From Agrocybe praecox (taxonomy: Eukaryota; Basidiomycota; Agaricomycetes; Agaricales; Agrocybaceae), in contig OZ024841.1 in the NCBI GenBank assembly GCA_964017145.1, forward strand, positions 2,852,001 to 2,916,000: a stretch of 64,000 nucleotides of DNA, read 5' to 3'. Within the stretch, counting starts at the first letter, position 1. Every line of letters begins with the position of its first letter. Position numbers and translations under genes: made by a program. The notes under the pieces were generated by a model, which did no database searches, was not told where the DNA came from, and saw only the letters and a program-made list of their open reading frames with translations. Shown piece by piece: positions 1 through 11,341 of the stretch.

Positions 1-975
1 TGGGAAGGACTGAATTGCTATGCCCTCGTCGTGCCGTATTGGTGAAGACACCTGGAGACGAGTAGACTGGGTGGTATTCTTGATGGCCAGTAGCAACGGA
101 AACTGTAGTCTTGTCACTTCCGGCTATGATAGGCACCAGCATGGCGCCATGCGTACGAGGATCTTGAGCAATGATATTCTTAACAACAATCAGTAAGAGG
201 CGACATGCAGGGTGTCAAGATACACATTACTGCTTCATCCCATGCCCAGTCGCCAGACATGACATTGGACCAGACCCGCTCCCCCTTGTGGTTGAACTGA
301 CGATATGGCCTCATATTGATCTCATCTTTGAAATCCGCAGTTCGTAACTGATTGTGTAATAGAATTCGCGCATCACGCGTGCACAGTTCATAAGTCTCAG
401 TCATCCAGCGAGGCGGATTTGGCGGAAGCTGGCCCGAATACTTCAATTGAATGGTGCAGAAGGGGGCGCTGCCTTCTTGAATTGAGTCGATGGTGGCTTT
501 CATTTCGTCTGATGAAGACCAAGGGAGCGGTGTATCATCCTTGGCTTCCAATTTTGCAGCTAGCCAAAGGTTTAGTCCCTTGTTTACCTTCTTCTCCGGT
601 GCTTGCAGCTCAACAAAGTTGTAGTATGCCCAGTCAAAACTCAGGCAACCCTCAAACGGATGCCAAGGATTCTCTTCATTTGCATCGGGTGCAGCAGGTG
701 GTGACGGGCAACTATAGGGAGAGATGAAATTGCCGTCTTTATCGCATGGAAGAGCTTTGTTTAAAGTCAATGTGTGAGCATCAGAGCAGTAGTAGCAGCA
801 CTTCGCTAAACATACCGTTCAACTTTGGGTGACATATCGTTTGAAATTCGAGGGCTGCGTCAGGTTCCGAGTCAGGAGATAGTTGGCGATGTTGAATATT
901 ATAATGCTGCGTCAAATACGCTTGACGCTTGAAGGTGCGGTGACATTTTGGATATGGGCACAAGAAGTCTCGCAT
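1..975 (-). CDS. Plavaka-type DNA transposase, 5' part (C-terminus beyond window)
   Basis: This is the N-terminal portion of a Plavaka-superfamily transposase, an abundant cut-and-paste element group of Agaricomycetes. Three exons are visible: 975-816, 754-231 and 178-1, with introns 755-815 and 179-230. The spliced frame stays open, with exon lengths 160, 524 and 178. The product starts with a C2H2-like finger (CPYPKCHRTF, then H-x4-H) at about residues 5-30. Next come the family blocks LPCDKDGNF, DFKDEINMRPYRQF, MSGDWAWDEA and, at the window edge, GSDKTTVSVATGHQEYHPVY. The ATG at 975 was chosen because the finger follows at once; an upstream in-frame ATG at 1059 would add 28 residues. The DDE catalytic core lies outside the window, so activity cannot be judged. 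The reading frame seen here is intact. Confidence 0.88.
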
Positions 976-1223
976 GAGGGAAACCAGTTTGAAAATATAT
1001 TGAGGGACTTGTGGTGTAGCAGGGTGAAATAAAACAAGGTTAAATTGATGGGAACTCATACGAACATTGAGGAAAGTTCTGGAACTCCAGGGTCACCCAG
1101 AGTTCCCCAAGTTCCAACAAATAAACAGACGATGACCTCACGCAACCAAGTCTCCCTTCAACCAGCATCTCCATCGTCAACCCATTCCATAATATACTCC
1201 CCTACACACTCTCATTCCATACA
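976..1223. promoter_or_regulatory. Divergent promoter region between transposase and companion gene
   Basis: About 250 bp separate the two divergent start codons at 975 (minus) and 1224 (plus). The piece next to 1224 is C-rich with short TATA-like AT stretches (ataatatactcc near 1190). Any promoter for either gene has to lie here or in the 5' UTRs. No terminal inverted repeat was recognised. Confidence 0.4.
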
Positions 1224-3451
1224 ATGCCCGCAACTCTCCGCCGTGCCCCCACTCACGCCACCAGCAACACCGACCAAGCAGCTCACGCCAACCTAGTGGT
1301 CACAAACAAGACCTCAGCTGGGAAGCGCACCCGTGAGCATGAAGAAACTGTTCCTGACTTAGAGCCCGCACCTGCCAAAAGGGCCAGAGCACTGACCAGC
1401 AAGCCTGCTCCCGAGCCTAAACTTCGCCGTTCTGCACGAAGCCCCAAGTGTACAGCTCAAGCAGTCACGAAGAGGAAGAAGCGCCGAACTCCAGCTGAAG
1501 TCCAGGCAGCCAAGGCAGCTGCTGAAGAGGCGAAGAAGCAGAAGGCGGAAAACGAACGGGAAGCACAGCAGCGTTTGACGAAAATGGATGTCGATGATAA
1601 CGCCGACAGGGTGCAGACAGCCGCCAAGCTTGTCAGACGAGTGTCTGATATGGCTCTTGAATCTGAAGGCGAGGAGTTTGTCGGCTACGCCGAGGTGGCT
1701 TCATCCGATGAGTCTGAAGAGCCTGAAGATATTGAGGTTAGTCTTTTCAGGAGATCTCAGGTCATGCTTATGCTCACCATTACCGAACTAAAGGAGGCTC
1801 TCATCGCCCTCCAGCAGAAAATGAACGTGCTTCAGCAGAAAATGGCGGGACAAGGTGGTGGTAAGAAGAAGAGAACAGAGGGTGGGAAGAAGAAGTAATG
1901 TCGTCGTCATCACTAATCATAGATGGGAACTGACAATCAGATGACAGGTTGACAAAGGACTTTGGTTACGCATCCGGCCTCTTACCTGATTCTAGACTAC
2001 GGGCAGCAAAAGAACATTCGAACAGGATCTCGTGCATCACTGTCAGTGCCAGAGGACTTGATGATGATGACAGCAATGCGGTCAACCCATACTCTGCTCA
2101 GAAGGATAATGGACCCAAGGCAGCAAAAGCAGTATTCGAAGCCGGAAAACGCGACCTCTCACGTCAGAATAAGGTGTGAACTTTCACTTGTTTTCAGGTG
2201 CCAGATCAGAAGCTGATAATGCTCTAGCTTGTCGCCCTTGTTTCTGAAGAGCCAAAAATTCCGCCAGTCAAAAGAAATGCTCACGCCTCGAAATCTTCGG
2301 AACCCAGTGGCAGGAAGGGCTCGGCTTGGAAGACTACCCCAATGCCAGTTAGCAGTGATGTGAAGACCGAAGACAAGGAAAATGCTTTGACCTATCATGC
2401 CAATACCATCCACGACAATCAGAAGAAGCGGCGCATACTCAATCCCAACAATGTTCGGATCAGCGACCTTCCGGACTTTGCAAGAGATCAAAGCTGGAAG
2501 AAAACTTTCTTACCGACTCTGTACGACAGGTTTTTCACCTCTTCCAAGCCGTTTTCCCAGTTTGCGAAAGGCAGCAAGGAGTTTCTGGCTGTCTTGCAAC
2601 TCGTGATGAAGGAGGTATATCCCAAGATCAAGTACAAGGTTTCGGTGAGTGAGTCCATTCATGCCTTGGTACGTTCATTCCCTATTCAGTGCTCCCAAAT
2701 GGTGTGTTAACCTTTTCTCAATTAGGCTTACAATAGAATCAACGAGAAAAGATCGCACATTGGTACCAGCGCCCTCGCCCTCGTGTCGAAGCATACTGAG
2801 ACCCTTCAAGGAGAGAAAGCTGTCCGAGACTGGCTTCTCTGGGCTTCTCGTGGTGATGGTCCACTCTTTTTTGGAGAGCCTGTCGCCCCAGATGCACCAC
2901 TCAACCGGAACGATCCAAAATACGTGGTAAGTTGACTTCAATTTGATGGCCGTCGACAGTAGGATCTAATGTCGTGTTCGCCACTCAGAATCCTGGAGGG
3001 AGACTGATGACAAAATTCATAATTGACCTTGTCAGGCCTAACTTACGTATTATATCTGGTTCAGCATCGAACAACGGACATCCTCGCAGCCTTGTTGCTC
3101 TCGTCATGGCAGCGGTACGTGTACCCTTTGGCGCAACATTGCGAATTCGACTTCCTCTGACGGACTCTGCTTTAGCTCGAACGCGCAGTACAAATTATAC
3201 TCCGCCCAGCCGAGAACTTTATCAATGAATTCTCCAGCTCAGCGTGGGGAGCGAAGACCGAAGCATATTATCAGGGTCTCAGCAGTGTTCGAGAGCCACA
3301 GTGGAACGCATTACTAGAGGCTTGCGAATATGGAAAGTCAACGGCTGAGGTCATAAACGAGGAATACGAGGCTAACCTTTCATTCATGGATCATAACCGT
3401 GCCGTTCTCTTCGATTTTTCTAGCCCTGTCAAGGCTTGCGGCTTGCCCTAG
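1224..3451 (+). CDS. Multicopy Agaricomycete protein, Lys/Ala coiled coil plus FLPTLYD domain, unknown function
   Basis: Six exons join in frame: 1224-1860, 1941-2173, 2228-2668, 2726-2926, 2989-3114 and 3176-3451 (1914 nt, 637 residues). The N-terminus is basic and Ala/Lys/Glu-rich (TPAEVQAAKAAAEEAKKQ), a likely coiled coil. It is followed by MDVDDNADR and an acidic EEFVGYAEVASSDESEE stretch, then a Gln-rich helix (ALIALQQKMNVLQQKM). The C-terminal half is a conserved globular domain with DFARDQSWKKTFLPTLYDRF, WLLWASRGDGPLFF and a final SAWGAKTEAYY segment. From memory this layout recurs as a high-copy family in mushroom genomes, often near mobile DNA, and no biochemical function is known to me. 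Its head-to-head position with the Plavaka gene suggests a transposon passenger or partner, which is inference. All five introns are canonical GT-AG of 52-80 bp and no lesion is seen. Confidence 0.72.
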
Positions 3452-4677
3452 CAATACTACATAAATTACTAATACACATTATAGTAGCTACTGTTCCTCA
3501 CTGTTGATTACTTTTTCTCGCTTTTTCTCGCTTTTTCTCGCTTTTTTTGACTTCCTTGAAGCTGAGAGAGCACCCGCTTTTTCGAAAATTGGACCTGGAC
3601 TGTTTAACTTTTAACTTTGGCGCTTTTTTACGCTTTTTTACGCTTGCACAAGTCACTATAAGTAAATTGTGAAACTGCTGATGGAAGAGAAGGTACAAAA
3701 AAGAGGAGAGAGATAAAAGGGAAGAAGGGAGAGAAGCAAAAATATTTCAGAAGGAGAGATGCATAATAGAGTAGAATGAAAATAGGGAAGTAGAGAGGAA
3801 TGACATGAGCTCTTGCTTCTGGATATAATGTGTATTTGTACGAAAAGAAAACTGCAACTTGTTTGGTTATGGGCCAAGCGGAGCTGGCAAATTGCGAGAC
3901 CTTATCATGGCTGTCAAATGGAGTCCGAATTCGGATGATCGTCGGCATGTAGCCGACTTCGACAAAAAGCGGCTGTGGTATTCTGTTTTCTATAAAAATG
4001 GCATACATGTCTTACGAAGACTTTCATTTCAACGCTCGTGAAATCATTGCACCGACGCACTTTACCATGTACTCGAGACACATTAATAAGAATGCATACA
4101 TCACTAGACTGGCACTCGCACTTTCTGTTGACTCTCATTTACCAATCCTCTGCCGCAATTTTCAAGCAATTTTTTAAGTCAACATAAGCATACATACTGA
4201 CTGCGCAATGTTCTTACGGCTGACGTTATACCTACACAGGCAAATGGTCAGCTTAGATTTTTTCAAGCCGGTGCTTGCTTATATTTACCAAGACCAACCG
4301 CGTTGAAGGAAATCATCGTTTTTCGGATCTCGACAAACATGACTGGGCATGTCCATGACATGAATGACTGCAGTTTATGCCAAATTCCATCATATTATAA
4401 TGAAGTTTAAAGGACTGGAAAACGGGAGAATACGTGCGCAGGAGGGGAGCCGATACTCGAGATTGGTTGAAGTTGCATCTCAAATTTCCATCAGAGTGAC
4501 CAAGTTATCAGGAAAACTAAGTTGTGATGCTCGCGGCTGGTCTCGGCACAAAGCGGAGTTCGACAGGTAACGTGGTATTTGGCTCAACAACAAAAATCTC
4601 CTTATATCCAAAGTCTATTTTTATCTGTGTTCGCTTTCGCCCTTTCACCATCGCCCCATCTCATCGAAACATCAGCA
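3452..4677. other. Gene-free intergenic stretch
   Basis: Apart from the T-rich repeats at its start this 1.2 kb shows no gene. Minus-strand open frames at 3628-4008 translate to Leu/Ser/Phe-rich sequence with no domain signature and lie in purine-rich DNA, so they were not called. The last 100 bp carry a TATA-like ccttatatcc near 4600, about 75 bp upstream of the F-box gene start. Confidence 0.5.
3511..3645. repeat. Short T-rich tandem repeats (ctttttctcg, then cgcttttttac-like units)
   Basis: Three direct copies of the 10-mer ctttttctcg lie at 3511-3540, followed by a partial copy. A second cluster at 3621-3645 repeats cgctttttta twice and ends in cgc. Both sit just downstream of the 1224-3451 gene. 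Confidence 0.75.
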
Positions 4678-6417
4678 ATGTCACCCAGCTGGTATGAAGC
4701 CCAGGCGCGTTTACGAAACCTTTTGACAAAACGCAGAAACGAAGAGCATCAACGACTCGAGCTGACACCCGTGCTTGGACCTATTGAGGGCACAATACTC
4801 ACACCCGACATACTCTGGAGGATATTTGATATGATATCCGTAAATAACACGAACAGGGCCAATTGTTCACTCGAACAAATCAAGATTTGTTCGCACGTTT
4901 GCAGAGAGTGGCGACATATCCTTCTGGAATCACCGTCAATATGGGGACGATTGATAGAATTCTATGATTACCACAAGAAAGTATGGATAGAAGAAATATT
5001 CCGAAGAAGCAAATCCTCACCTTTGTGGGTTGATGTGGACCTGGACTTTTACACGTTGAGAACAAGGAAAACTTCGCCTTGGTTTACCTATGATTATGTC
5101 TTCACACTTCTGGAGCGTTATTGGGAGCGTGTGGAGGTTTTCAGATGGAAAGGCATCTTGTATCCTTCAATATATCCGAGGAAGGCGTGGTACATATTCC
5201 AACAACCAGCGCCACTTCTCCAGAGATTCTCAGTATCTATTGTTCCTCTAACACCCAACTTCAGCGCGCCTATTCTCTTCGACATCCCTGTGTTCAAAGA
5301 TAATGCCCCGCGTCTACAAGAATTTGAAATGGACATTTTCAAATTCAAATCCGTCGGTAAATCCTGGTATACAAACCTACGCGCGATCAACTTTTCTGGT
5401 TCCAACCCCATATCGTTTAGTCATCTCATGGTCATTTTGGACGACTTACCCCAGCTCGAATTCCTAGCTGCCTATCCTACCAGCACAGAGTCTGTTGCAA
5501 CACTTCCTTCTACACCGTTGAACCTTCCTTCGCTTTCCTGGGTATCTATCAAGTTCACCTTGGAGCAATTTGTACACTTTATTCAACGAGTGAGGCCCGC
5601 CACCGATTGCAGTCTATTCGCCAATGTGCAATTCTCGTGGGATCTTCAACACGAAGAAACAATCCGGGCATTATTCGAGGGACTTGGTGACCCCCTTTAT
5701 CGCCTCCTAGAATGCCATGTCGGATGCCATCACTCTGGGAGGATGGAAACACTGAAACTCAACCTGGGCCGTGCTTGCAACTTTAGTTTCTCCTGCTGTG
5801 GTGGTGGTGATCCAACTGTTACTATTCAAGGGCCAAAATCGGCTTTATTTTACATAGGGCTTGACTGGATTCAGGACCACGTGGAACGAACAACGACGGA
5901 CGCTATGCTGTCACTTATTTACGATACGTTCAACTTCCCTATCCTCAAAGATGTCCTTTGCTTGGATGTGTCGTATACCTTGGACGTGTCGTACACGGGC
6001 TGGGATGACGACGTCTCCCATATCCGAGTCCCCTGTGCTTTTCCACTTCTCCATGCGATGTCATCAGTAACATGCCTACACGCCGACCATTTTCTGTCGA
6101 CATTCTGGCCCGAGTTTGAGCGGTACAAGGATGGCATTGCTGCGGTTGGTGGTACGGAAAAGGCTATTGATTTTCCTTTTCCTCGCTTGGACACAATTTA
6201 CACTGACATGTTCGCAAAATTTGACCTACAGCTATGGGGATATTTAAACGAATTTCTTCACTACTGGAACGAACAGTATCACGCCAAGGCGAGTTCACCC
6301 AGGTCCAGGCTGAGGATCGAGATTGGGGCGAAACCTGTCCATATTGTAGCTTTGCTAAGGCTTAGAAGAGAGTTTAGAAATTTGGAAATTATCCATGGGT
6401 CCGCGTACGTCGTTTAG
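4678..6417 (+). CDS. F-box-like protein (copy 1 of an inverted pair)
   Basis: This is an uninterrupted 579-residue frame from ATG 4678; the open frame runs further upstream but without an ATG. Residues about 40-95 form an F-box-like domain of the Agaricomycete type: LTPDILWRIFDMIS, then CSHVCREWRHILLESPSIW. The rest resembles the degenerate leucine-rich C-terminal regions of these proteins (for example LPSLSWVSIKFTLEQFVHF). Such proteins are expected to pair with Skp1 in SCF ubiquitin ligases and choose substrates through the C-terminal region; that role comes from the family, not from this sequence. The closest relative in the window is the minus-strand gene at 6944-8773, alignable along almost the whole length. 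The frame stops at SAYVV, whereas the paralogue continues, so the C-terminus may be a recent truncation. Confidence 0.8.
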   Translation: MSPSWYEAQARLRNLLTKRRNEEHQRLELTPVLGPIEGTILTPDILWRIFDMISVNNTNRANCSLEQIKICSHVCREWRHILLESPSIWGRLIEFYDYHKKVWIEEIFRRSKSSPLWVDVDLDFYTLRTRKTSPWFTYDYVFTLLERYWERVEVFRWKGILYPSIYPRKAWYIFQQPAPLLQRFSVSIVPLTPNFSAPILFDIPVFKDNAPRLQEFEMDIFKFKSVGKSWYTNLRAINFSGSNPISFSHLMVILDDLPQLEFLAAYPTSTESVATLPSTPLNLPSLSWVSIKFTLEQFVHFIQRVRPATDCSLFANVQFSWDLQHEETIRALFEGLGDPLYRLLECHVGCHHSGRMETLKLNLGRACNFSFSCCGGGDPTVTIQGPKSALFYIGLDWIQDHVERTTTDAMLSLIYDTFNFPILKDVLCLDVSYTLDVSYTGWDDDVSHIRVPCAFPLLHAMSSVTCLHADHFLSTFWPEFERYKDGIAAVGGTEKAIDFPFPRLDTIYTDMFAKFDLQLWGYLNEFLHYWNEQYHAKASSPRSRLRIEIGAKPVHIVALLRLRREFRNLEIIHGSAYVV

Positions 6418-6943
6418 GGGTTTATCTCAATGTCTTTGGAATGTACTTACGATGCTTGACATTTCAGCGCTCTTTCATTCAGGAGAGCTGTCGGCACAGA
6501 TTCGAAACACCACATATAAAACATAAGTGGTAGCCACGGCGCCAGCCTGTCCGTTGTGCAATTGTATGCCATCACGACTATGATTATTCTGTACGTTTGG
6601 CAGGTTTCCGTTTTCTCTCTTACTTATTTCAAGTTGCTTTTGCCGTCTCAATGATGGTATGGTGAATTTCCTCGGTCATTCAGAGTGGGTTTCAATTACT
6701 GAATCCATGATATTTGGACGTTCGCTGACGGTTAAGACGGGATTTGACTCACATTATCTATTTAATTGAATTGATACTTTTTCGACAAGCGCACATATCA
6801 GCCTAATATTGCAGATGTATCAAAGACAGACGGATGGTAATATCATTTACAAGAGTGTATTCATCTCCACGCCGCTGCGTATGGCCTCAAATTCAAGTTC
6901 CATGACTGACTTGGTAATCGTTGGACGTTGACTATTGGTACCG
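6418..6943. other. Intergenic spacer between convergent F-box paralogues
   Basis: The spacer holds the 3' ends of the two tail-to-tail genes. Just after the stop at 6417 the sequence can still be aligned, codon by codon, with the extended C-terminus of the paralogue (phases GFIS versus DFFQ). It therefore includes former coding sequence. No other gene is seen. Confidence 0.5.
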
Positions 6944-8773
6944 TTAGTCTTCACTATTTCTATGCTTCAAAGGATTCACAACTCTCTCGAATAAAAGGAC
7001 GCTAAAGTATAGAAAATAAATAAATACATCCGAAAGCCACTGGAAGAAATCTCTGGGCACGTACATGGATCGATGGATGATTTCCAGACCTTCAAATTCT
7101 TCAACAAGCTTTGCTAAAGCTGTGATATTTGCAACCTCCATCCCCAGTTTGATCCTCAGCGTGTGTTTGGGGGTACTCGTAGTGCGACGCTCCTTCAGAT
7201 AATAAAGTAATCGTTTCAAATTCGTCAATAGTGATCGATCCATGCCCCTTTCTGCTTCCGAGAACATGTCGGTATACACTGTGTTCAGACGAGGGAATGG
7301 GAATGTAAACTTCTCCCTCCCGTTAGAAAGAGAGAGGTGGTTGTACCGATCCAGGTCGGACAAGAATGTTGGAAGAAAGTTATCAACATGTAGGCATGTT
7401 ACCGATGGCAATGCTTGGAAAAGTGAAAAGGCACAATTAATGTGAGAGGGATCATCAATCCAGCCTATGTACGATACGTCCAAGCAACGGACTTCTTTTA
7501 GGATGGGAAAGGTGAACGTTGTGTACATGTGTGAAATTAGTATGGCCATAGTGATTGGGTCATCATGATGACCCCAATAAGAGAACCCCAAGCTAAAACC
7601 AGCTGAATTTTCCTCGTGCGCTGTGTTGAGTTTTTCGTGTCTGTAATTAGCGTTGCAGCACGAAAAAACGAATTTGGAACCATAGTTCATACTGAGCTCG
7701 AGTGATTCCATCGTCCCAGAATGATGACACGCGACATGGTCCTCCAAAAGACGATAAACAGGGTCTCGTAGTCCCTCGAATAATGCATGGATTGTCTCTT
7801 CATGTCGGAGATGCCATAATATACGAACATTGCAGATAAGACTGCAGCCTCTGGCGGGCCTCACTCGTTGGATGAAATGTACGAATTGCTCCAACGAAAT
7901 TTCTATGGACACCCAAGAAAGCGAAGGAAGGTCCAATGATGTGGATGGAAGATTTCCGATAGGCTCGTTGCTGATAGGATAAGCAGCCAGGTATTCGAGC
8001 TGGTGTAAATTGCCCAAAATTTCCATAAGATGACGAAATGATATGCGGTTAGGATCAGGAAAATTGATGACACGTAGGTTCCTGAACCACGATTTACCGA
8101 GGGATTTAAAAGTGATGATATCGGTTTCAAACTCCTGCAAACGAGGTGCGTTGTCTATGAAGGGTGGCATGTCGAAGAATATAACGACTTCGCCTTGGGA
8201 CGGAATAGAAATTGTGAATTTCTTCAGAAGCGGCGCCGATCGTTGGAATAGGCGCCAGACTTCCTTTGGATAGGCCAAAGCTCTACCTTCGCTTTTCCAG
8301 CGGAAAACTTCAATCCGCTCCCAGTGACACTCCAAGAATGAGAAGACAAAGTCTTCAGTGACCAGGGGTACGCCTTTTTTTCGTGGCCTCGGCCTGCAAA
8401 AATCAAAGTATATATCCATCCACAGAGCACAAGACTTGCTTCTTCGAAATATCTCCTCCACCCAGCCTTTTCTCTGGTAATAGTTAAAATGCATCAGCCG
8501 TCCCCATATTGACGGTGACTCCAGGAGGATATGCCGCCACTCTCTGCAAACCTGCGAGCAATTCTTGATTTGTTTGAGTCGATACTTGGCCTTGTTCATT
8601 TCATTTCGTGACATCATATCAAATATCCTCCAGAGTAGGTCGGCTGTGAGAATTGTGACCTCGATAGACCCGACGATGGGTATCACCTCAAATCGTTCAT
8701 CCTCCTTGTTTTTGGGTATCGATAAAAGACTTTTTACAGCGGCTCGAGCCCTGGGCCAGTACCTGGTGGGCAT
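6944..8773 (-). CDS. F-box-like protein (copy 2 of an inverted pair)
   Basis: This intronless 609-residue frame starts at ATG 8773 (MPTRYWPRARAAVKS), chosen because it aligns with the start of copy 1 (MSPSWYEAQARLRNL). An upstream in-frame ATG would add an unrelated hydrophobic extension and was rejected. The F-box-like domain is at about residues 35-95 (LTADLLWRIFDMMS, then CREWRHILLESPSIWGRL, identical to copy 1). The middle and C-terminal regions match copy 1 throughout. Copy 2 carries about 40 extra C-terminal residues with a hydrophobic run (FIYFLYFSVLLF) that could be a membrane anchor or a fortuitous read-on. The predicted role is SCF adaptor, by family. It shares a 233-bp divergent promoter with the M20 peptidase gene. 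Confidence 0.8.
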   Translation of the reverse strand: MPTRYWPRARAAVKSLLSIPKNKEDERFEVIPIVGSIEVTILTADLLWRIFDMMSRNEMNKAKYRLKQIKNCSQVCREWRHILLESPSIWGRLMHFNYYQRKGWVEEIFRRSKSCALWMDIYFDFCRPRPRKKGVPLVTEDFVFSFLECHWERIEVFRWKSEGRALAYPKEVWRLFQRSAPLLKKFTISIPSQGEVVIFFDMPPFIDNAPRLQEFETDIITFKSLGKSWFRNLRVINFPDPNRISFRHLMEILGNLHQLEYLAAYPISNEPIGNLPSTSLDLPSLSWVSIEISLEQFVHFIQRVRPARGCSLICNVRILWHLRHEETIHALFEGLRDPVYRLLEDHVACHHSGTMESLELSMNYGSKFVFSCCNANYRHEKLNTAHEENSAGFSLGFSYWGHHDDPITMAILISHMYTTFTFPILKEVRCLDVSYIGWIDDPSHINCAFSLFQALPSVTCLHVDNFLPTFLSDLDRYNHLSLSNGREKFTFPFPRLNTVYTDMFSEAERGMDRSLLTNLKRLLYYLKERRTTSTPKHTLRIKLGMEVANITALAKLVEEFEGLEIIHRSMYVPRDFFQWLSDVFIYFLYFSVLLFERVVNPLKHRNSED

Positions 8774-9006
8774 TACTACAGATACTGGTGTGTTACGACG
8801 AGGTGGAGCGATGGTGGGAGATAGAGAACGAACATGGATAAAAATACATTTTAGAAGATAAGATAAGATAAGATTGGTCATCGCGTTATTTATGGTATTA
8901 CCGATTAATATCAGATTCAATACACGACCTGGTTCGCTTTGCTCTACTTGCGTCGGTCGGTACAAACCGTAGCGAGTACTGATACTCTACAAATCTTGGT
9001 TCTACT
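8774..9006. promoter_or_regulatory. Bidirectional promoter, F-box copy 2 and M20 peptidase
   Basis: The two start codons at 8773 (minus) and 9007 (plus) are only 233 bp apart. The segment contains a short direct repeat (agataagataagataag, 8858-8874) whose GATA cores could be GATA-factor sites. This is a positional call. Confidence 0.45.
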
Positions 9007-10938
9007 ATGTGTACATCTACGACTACCACCACTGGCACTAGATCGAGTGCAAACCGAGTCTGGCGCCCTGACGACGGCACCTCCCCCGCACCTCCCCTTC
9101 CAGCTTCAGAAACATCGGGGATATACCGCCCAGACATCCTTGAGACAATCTCTAGCAAAATCAAAGAGCTTGATGAGGAGCTTCAATTGCTGAGTCTTGA
9201 TATACATGGTGCATGCCCAATCAATGTTCTGCATCTTCATCTGTTCTGACCTTTATACCAGCTCATCCAGAGCTGGGATACCAGGAATTGTAAGGTCTCT
9301 TCGACATATCAATAATATACGTACGTTCTGAAATTACGTCCCAGTCACGCACATGATGCATACACTGCATTCCTCGAATCACACAAGTTTGAGGTAACAC
9401 GAAAGTACCACCTCGACACCGCTTGGAAAGCCACATTCGCGCATGGAAACGGCGGGAGGGTCATTGGGATTAACTCTGAGGTGTGTAATATAGCCATTAC
9501 ATGAAACCTATTAGCCTGTACGTACGCAGATGGACGCTCTTAAAGGTATAGGCCACGCTTGCGGACACAATCTAATCGGGATATCAGGAGTAGCAGTCGC
9601 CTGCGGGCTCAGAGCTGCCATGGAGAAGCATGATATACCAGGGAAAATCGTTTTACTAGGGACGCCAGGTAAGCTTCATACTTAGAATCTGAAAATTAGT
9701 GAAATGATCAACTGGATGTTCACCTAAATTCAACAGCGGAAGAAGGAGGCGCAGGGAAGGTGAAGCTCCTGAATAAAGGCGCCTATGAAGGGATGGATGT
9801 ATGTTTGATGTATGTCTTTCTTTGGCATCGACAAATTAAGATTGATATACTTAATACTATGGCTTGACACTCAGGTGTCATCCAGCACCAGGACCTGTTG
9901 GTTCGGTGAGTCTCACAGGATGCTTAGCGGTAAGCATGACTACCGCCGAATTTAAGGGACATACGTGCGTATTTTTTTTGTCCAAGATGTGGCTTATTGA
10001 CTCAATAATCACGATTCTTACTTACATGTGTACATATATCTAGGGCACACGCTGCGCTCTCCCCATGGGAAGGCAAAAACGCGCTAGACGCAGCAGTGTT
10101 GGCATACAACAATATTTCTGCACTCCGTCAACAGCTCAAGCCCACTGTTCGCGTGCATGGGATATTCGAAGGAAACGATTGGGCCGTGAACAGTAAGCGA
10201 ACTTCGTCTGCTTTCCTCAAAGGCGAGCGAGATAAATGATTAACCAATCGAACAGTTATCCCGGATCATGCAAAGTACACGTACGTAAACAAGTTGTCGA
10301 GCGCTTGTTTGTCCGATTCTGATGGTCTGACTCAAAAAGCTGCCTTGTCCGCGCTCCGACATCCTCCGAAATGATCGCCGCAAGAAACCGCGTAATACCA
10401 TGCTTTGAAGCTGCTGCTCTCGCCACCGGGACCGAAATATCTATACAGACGCCCGTTACGCTGACTGAAATCAGACAGAACAGAGCGTTAGGCGAGGAAG
10501 TGGAGAGGATCACAAAGGCGAGATATGGAGGTGGGAGAGAGGTCAACTGGCTGGAGTGGGGCATCAAGGATGCTAGTACCGATTTTGTGAGCATTTTCTC
10601 CATATTTTGGTCGTAAAAACTGAAGTCAGATTTGAAACAGGGGAACGTAACCCATGCTTTGCCCTCTCTTCACCCGGGCTTTGCGATCCCGACTGTAATA
10701 GATGGGGGAAACCACACGCGTGCATTCGCAGCGTCTGCAGCAACTCCTGAGGCACATCAAGTATGCTTGGATATTTCACTTGCGCTTGCTGGAGCGGGAG
10801 TCAGAGTTTTGCTCGATGACAAATTCTGGGAAGAGGTAAGTAATCGAATTCTTTCTTCGTATAAAGATAGAGTCTTTACTTGCTTGGTAGGTAAAAGAAA
10901 GTTTTGACGAGGACCAGAAAATTATTAAGGGCCAGTAG
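9007..10938 (+). CDS. M20 family metallopeptidase (PM20D2 / Xaa-Arg dipeptidase-like)
   Basis: This is a multi-exon gene; exon 1 is 9007-9208, then 9262-9289, 9345-9480 and several more, all with GT-AG introns and continuous frame. The product has an N-terminal Thr/Pro-rich stretch, then [31 protein letters not shown], an AEEGGAGK block, CHPAPGP and [12 protein letters not shown], and ends [16 protein letters not shown] before the stop at 10936-10938. HACGHN, AEEGG and the CHPAPGP His correspond to the metal-binding and catalytic positions of the M20 amidohydrolase fold. The order and wording of motifs fit the PM20D2 branch, cytosolic dipeptidases acting on basic dipeptides. No signal peptide is apparent. 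Its substrate in this fungus is unknown. The gene is convergent with the kinase-like gene at 11342-12411. Confidence 0.85.
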
Positions 10939-11341
10939 GTGTATTACTGTCCCGGTTAGGCTTCGTCTTCATGACGCACTGGAAGAAGCGAGTCGAGGAG
11001 AGACAGCTGTTAATAAAAGCTGAAATATGTACAAAAATTAAGCTTGAAGCACCACTCAAACGGGTGGTTCTGAGAAATGTGATGCGTGAATTGATGCGCT
11101 CGCGTCGTCTAAGCCGATGTAAGAAAGCCATACCATCCACCGAGTAAGTATATGTGTATGTGCGTTTCTTCAATGTACGATGAGAAGACGTTTCAGATTG
11201 TGGTGGACGAAAGCTAAAACATACACAAATTTCCTACTATCGCCGTGGCAATTGTTAGCACAGGTACTGTTAACTACATAATATACTATAGCAAGTTCTT
11301 CGTGTTTTGCAATAATCTCAGCTCGTTTCGCTATCAATCTT
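10939..11341. other. Convergent intergenic region
   Basis: Four hundred bases lie between the 3' ends of the M20 peptidase gene (plus) and the kinase-like gene (minus). The region is AT-rich near 11220-11340 and no coding or structural feature was recognised. Confidence 0.5.

Noticed and set aside
3628..4008. 126-codon minus-strand frame
   Set aside because: Composition reflects a purine-rich tract; no motif, no splice partners.
8774..8965. N-terminal extension of F-box copy 2 from an upstream in-frame ATG
   Set aside because: The added 64 residues have no counterpart in copy 1 and would overlap the presumed promoter; the internal ATG at 8773 aligns with the start of copy 1.
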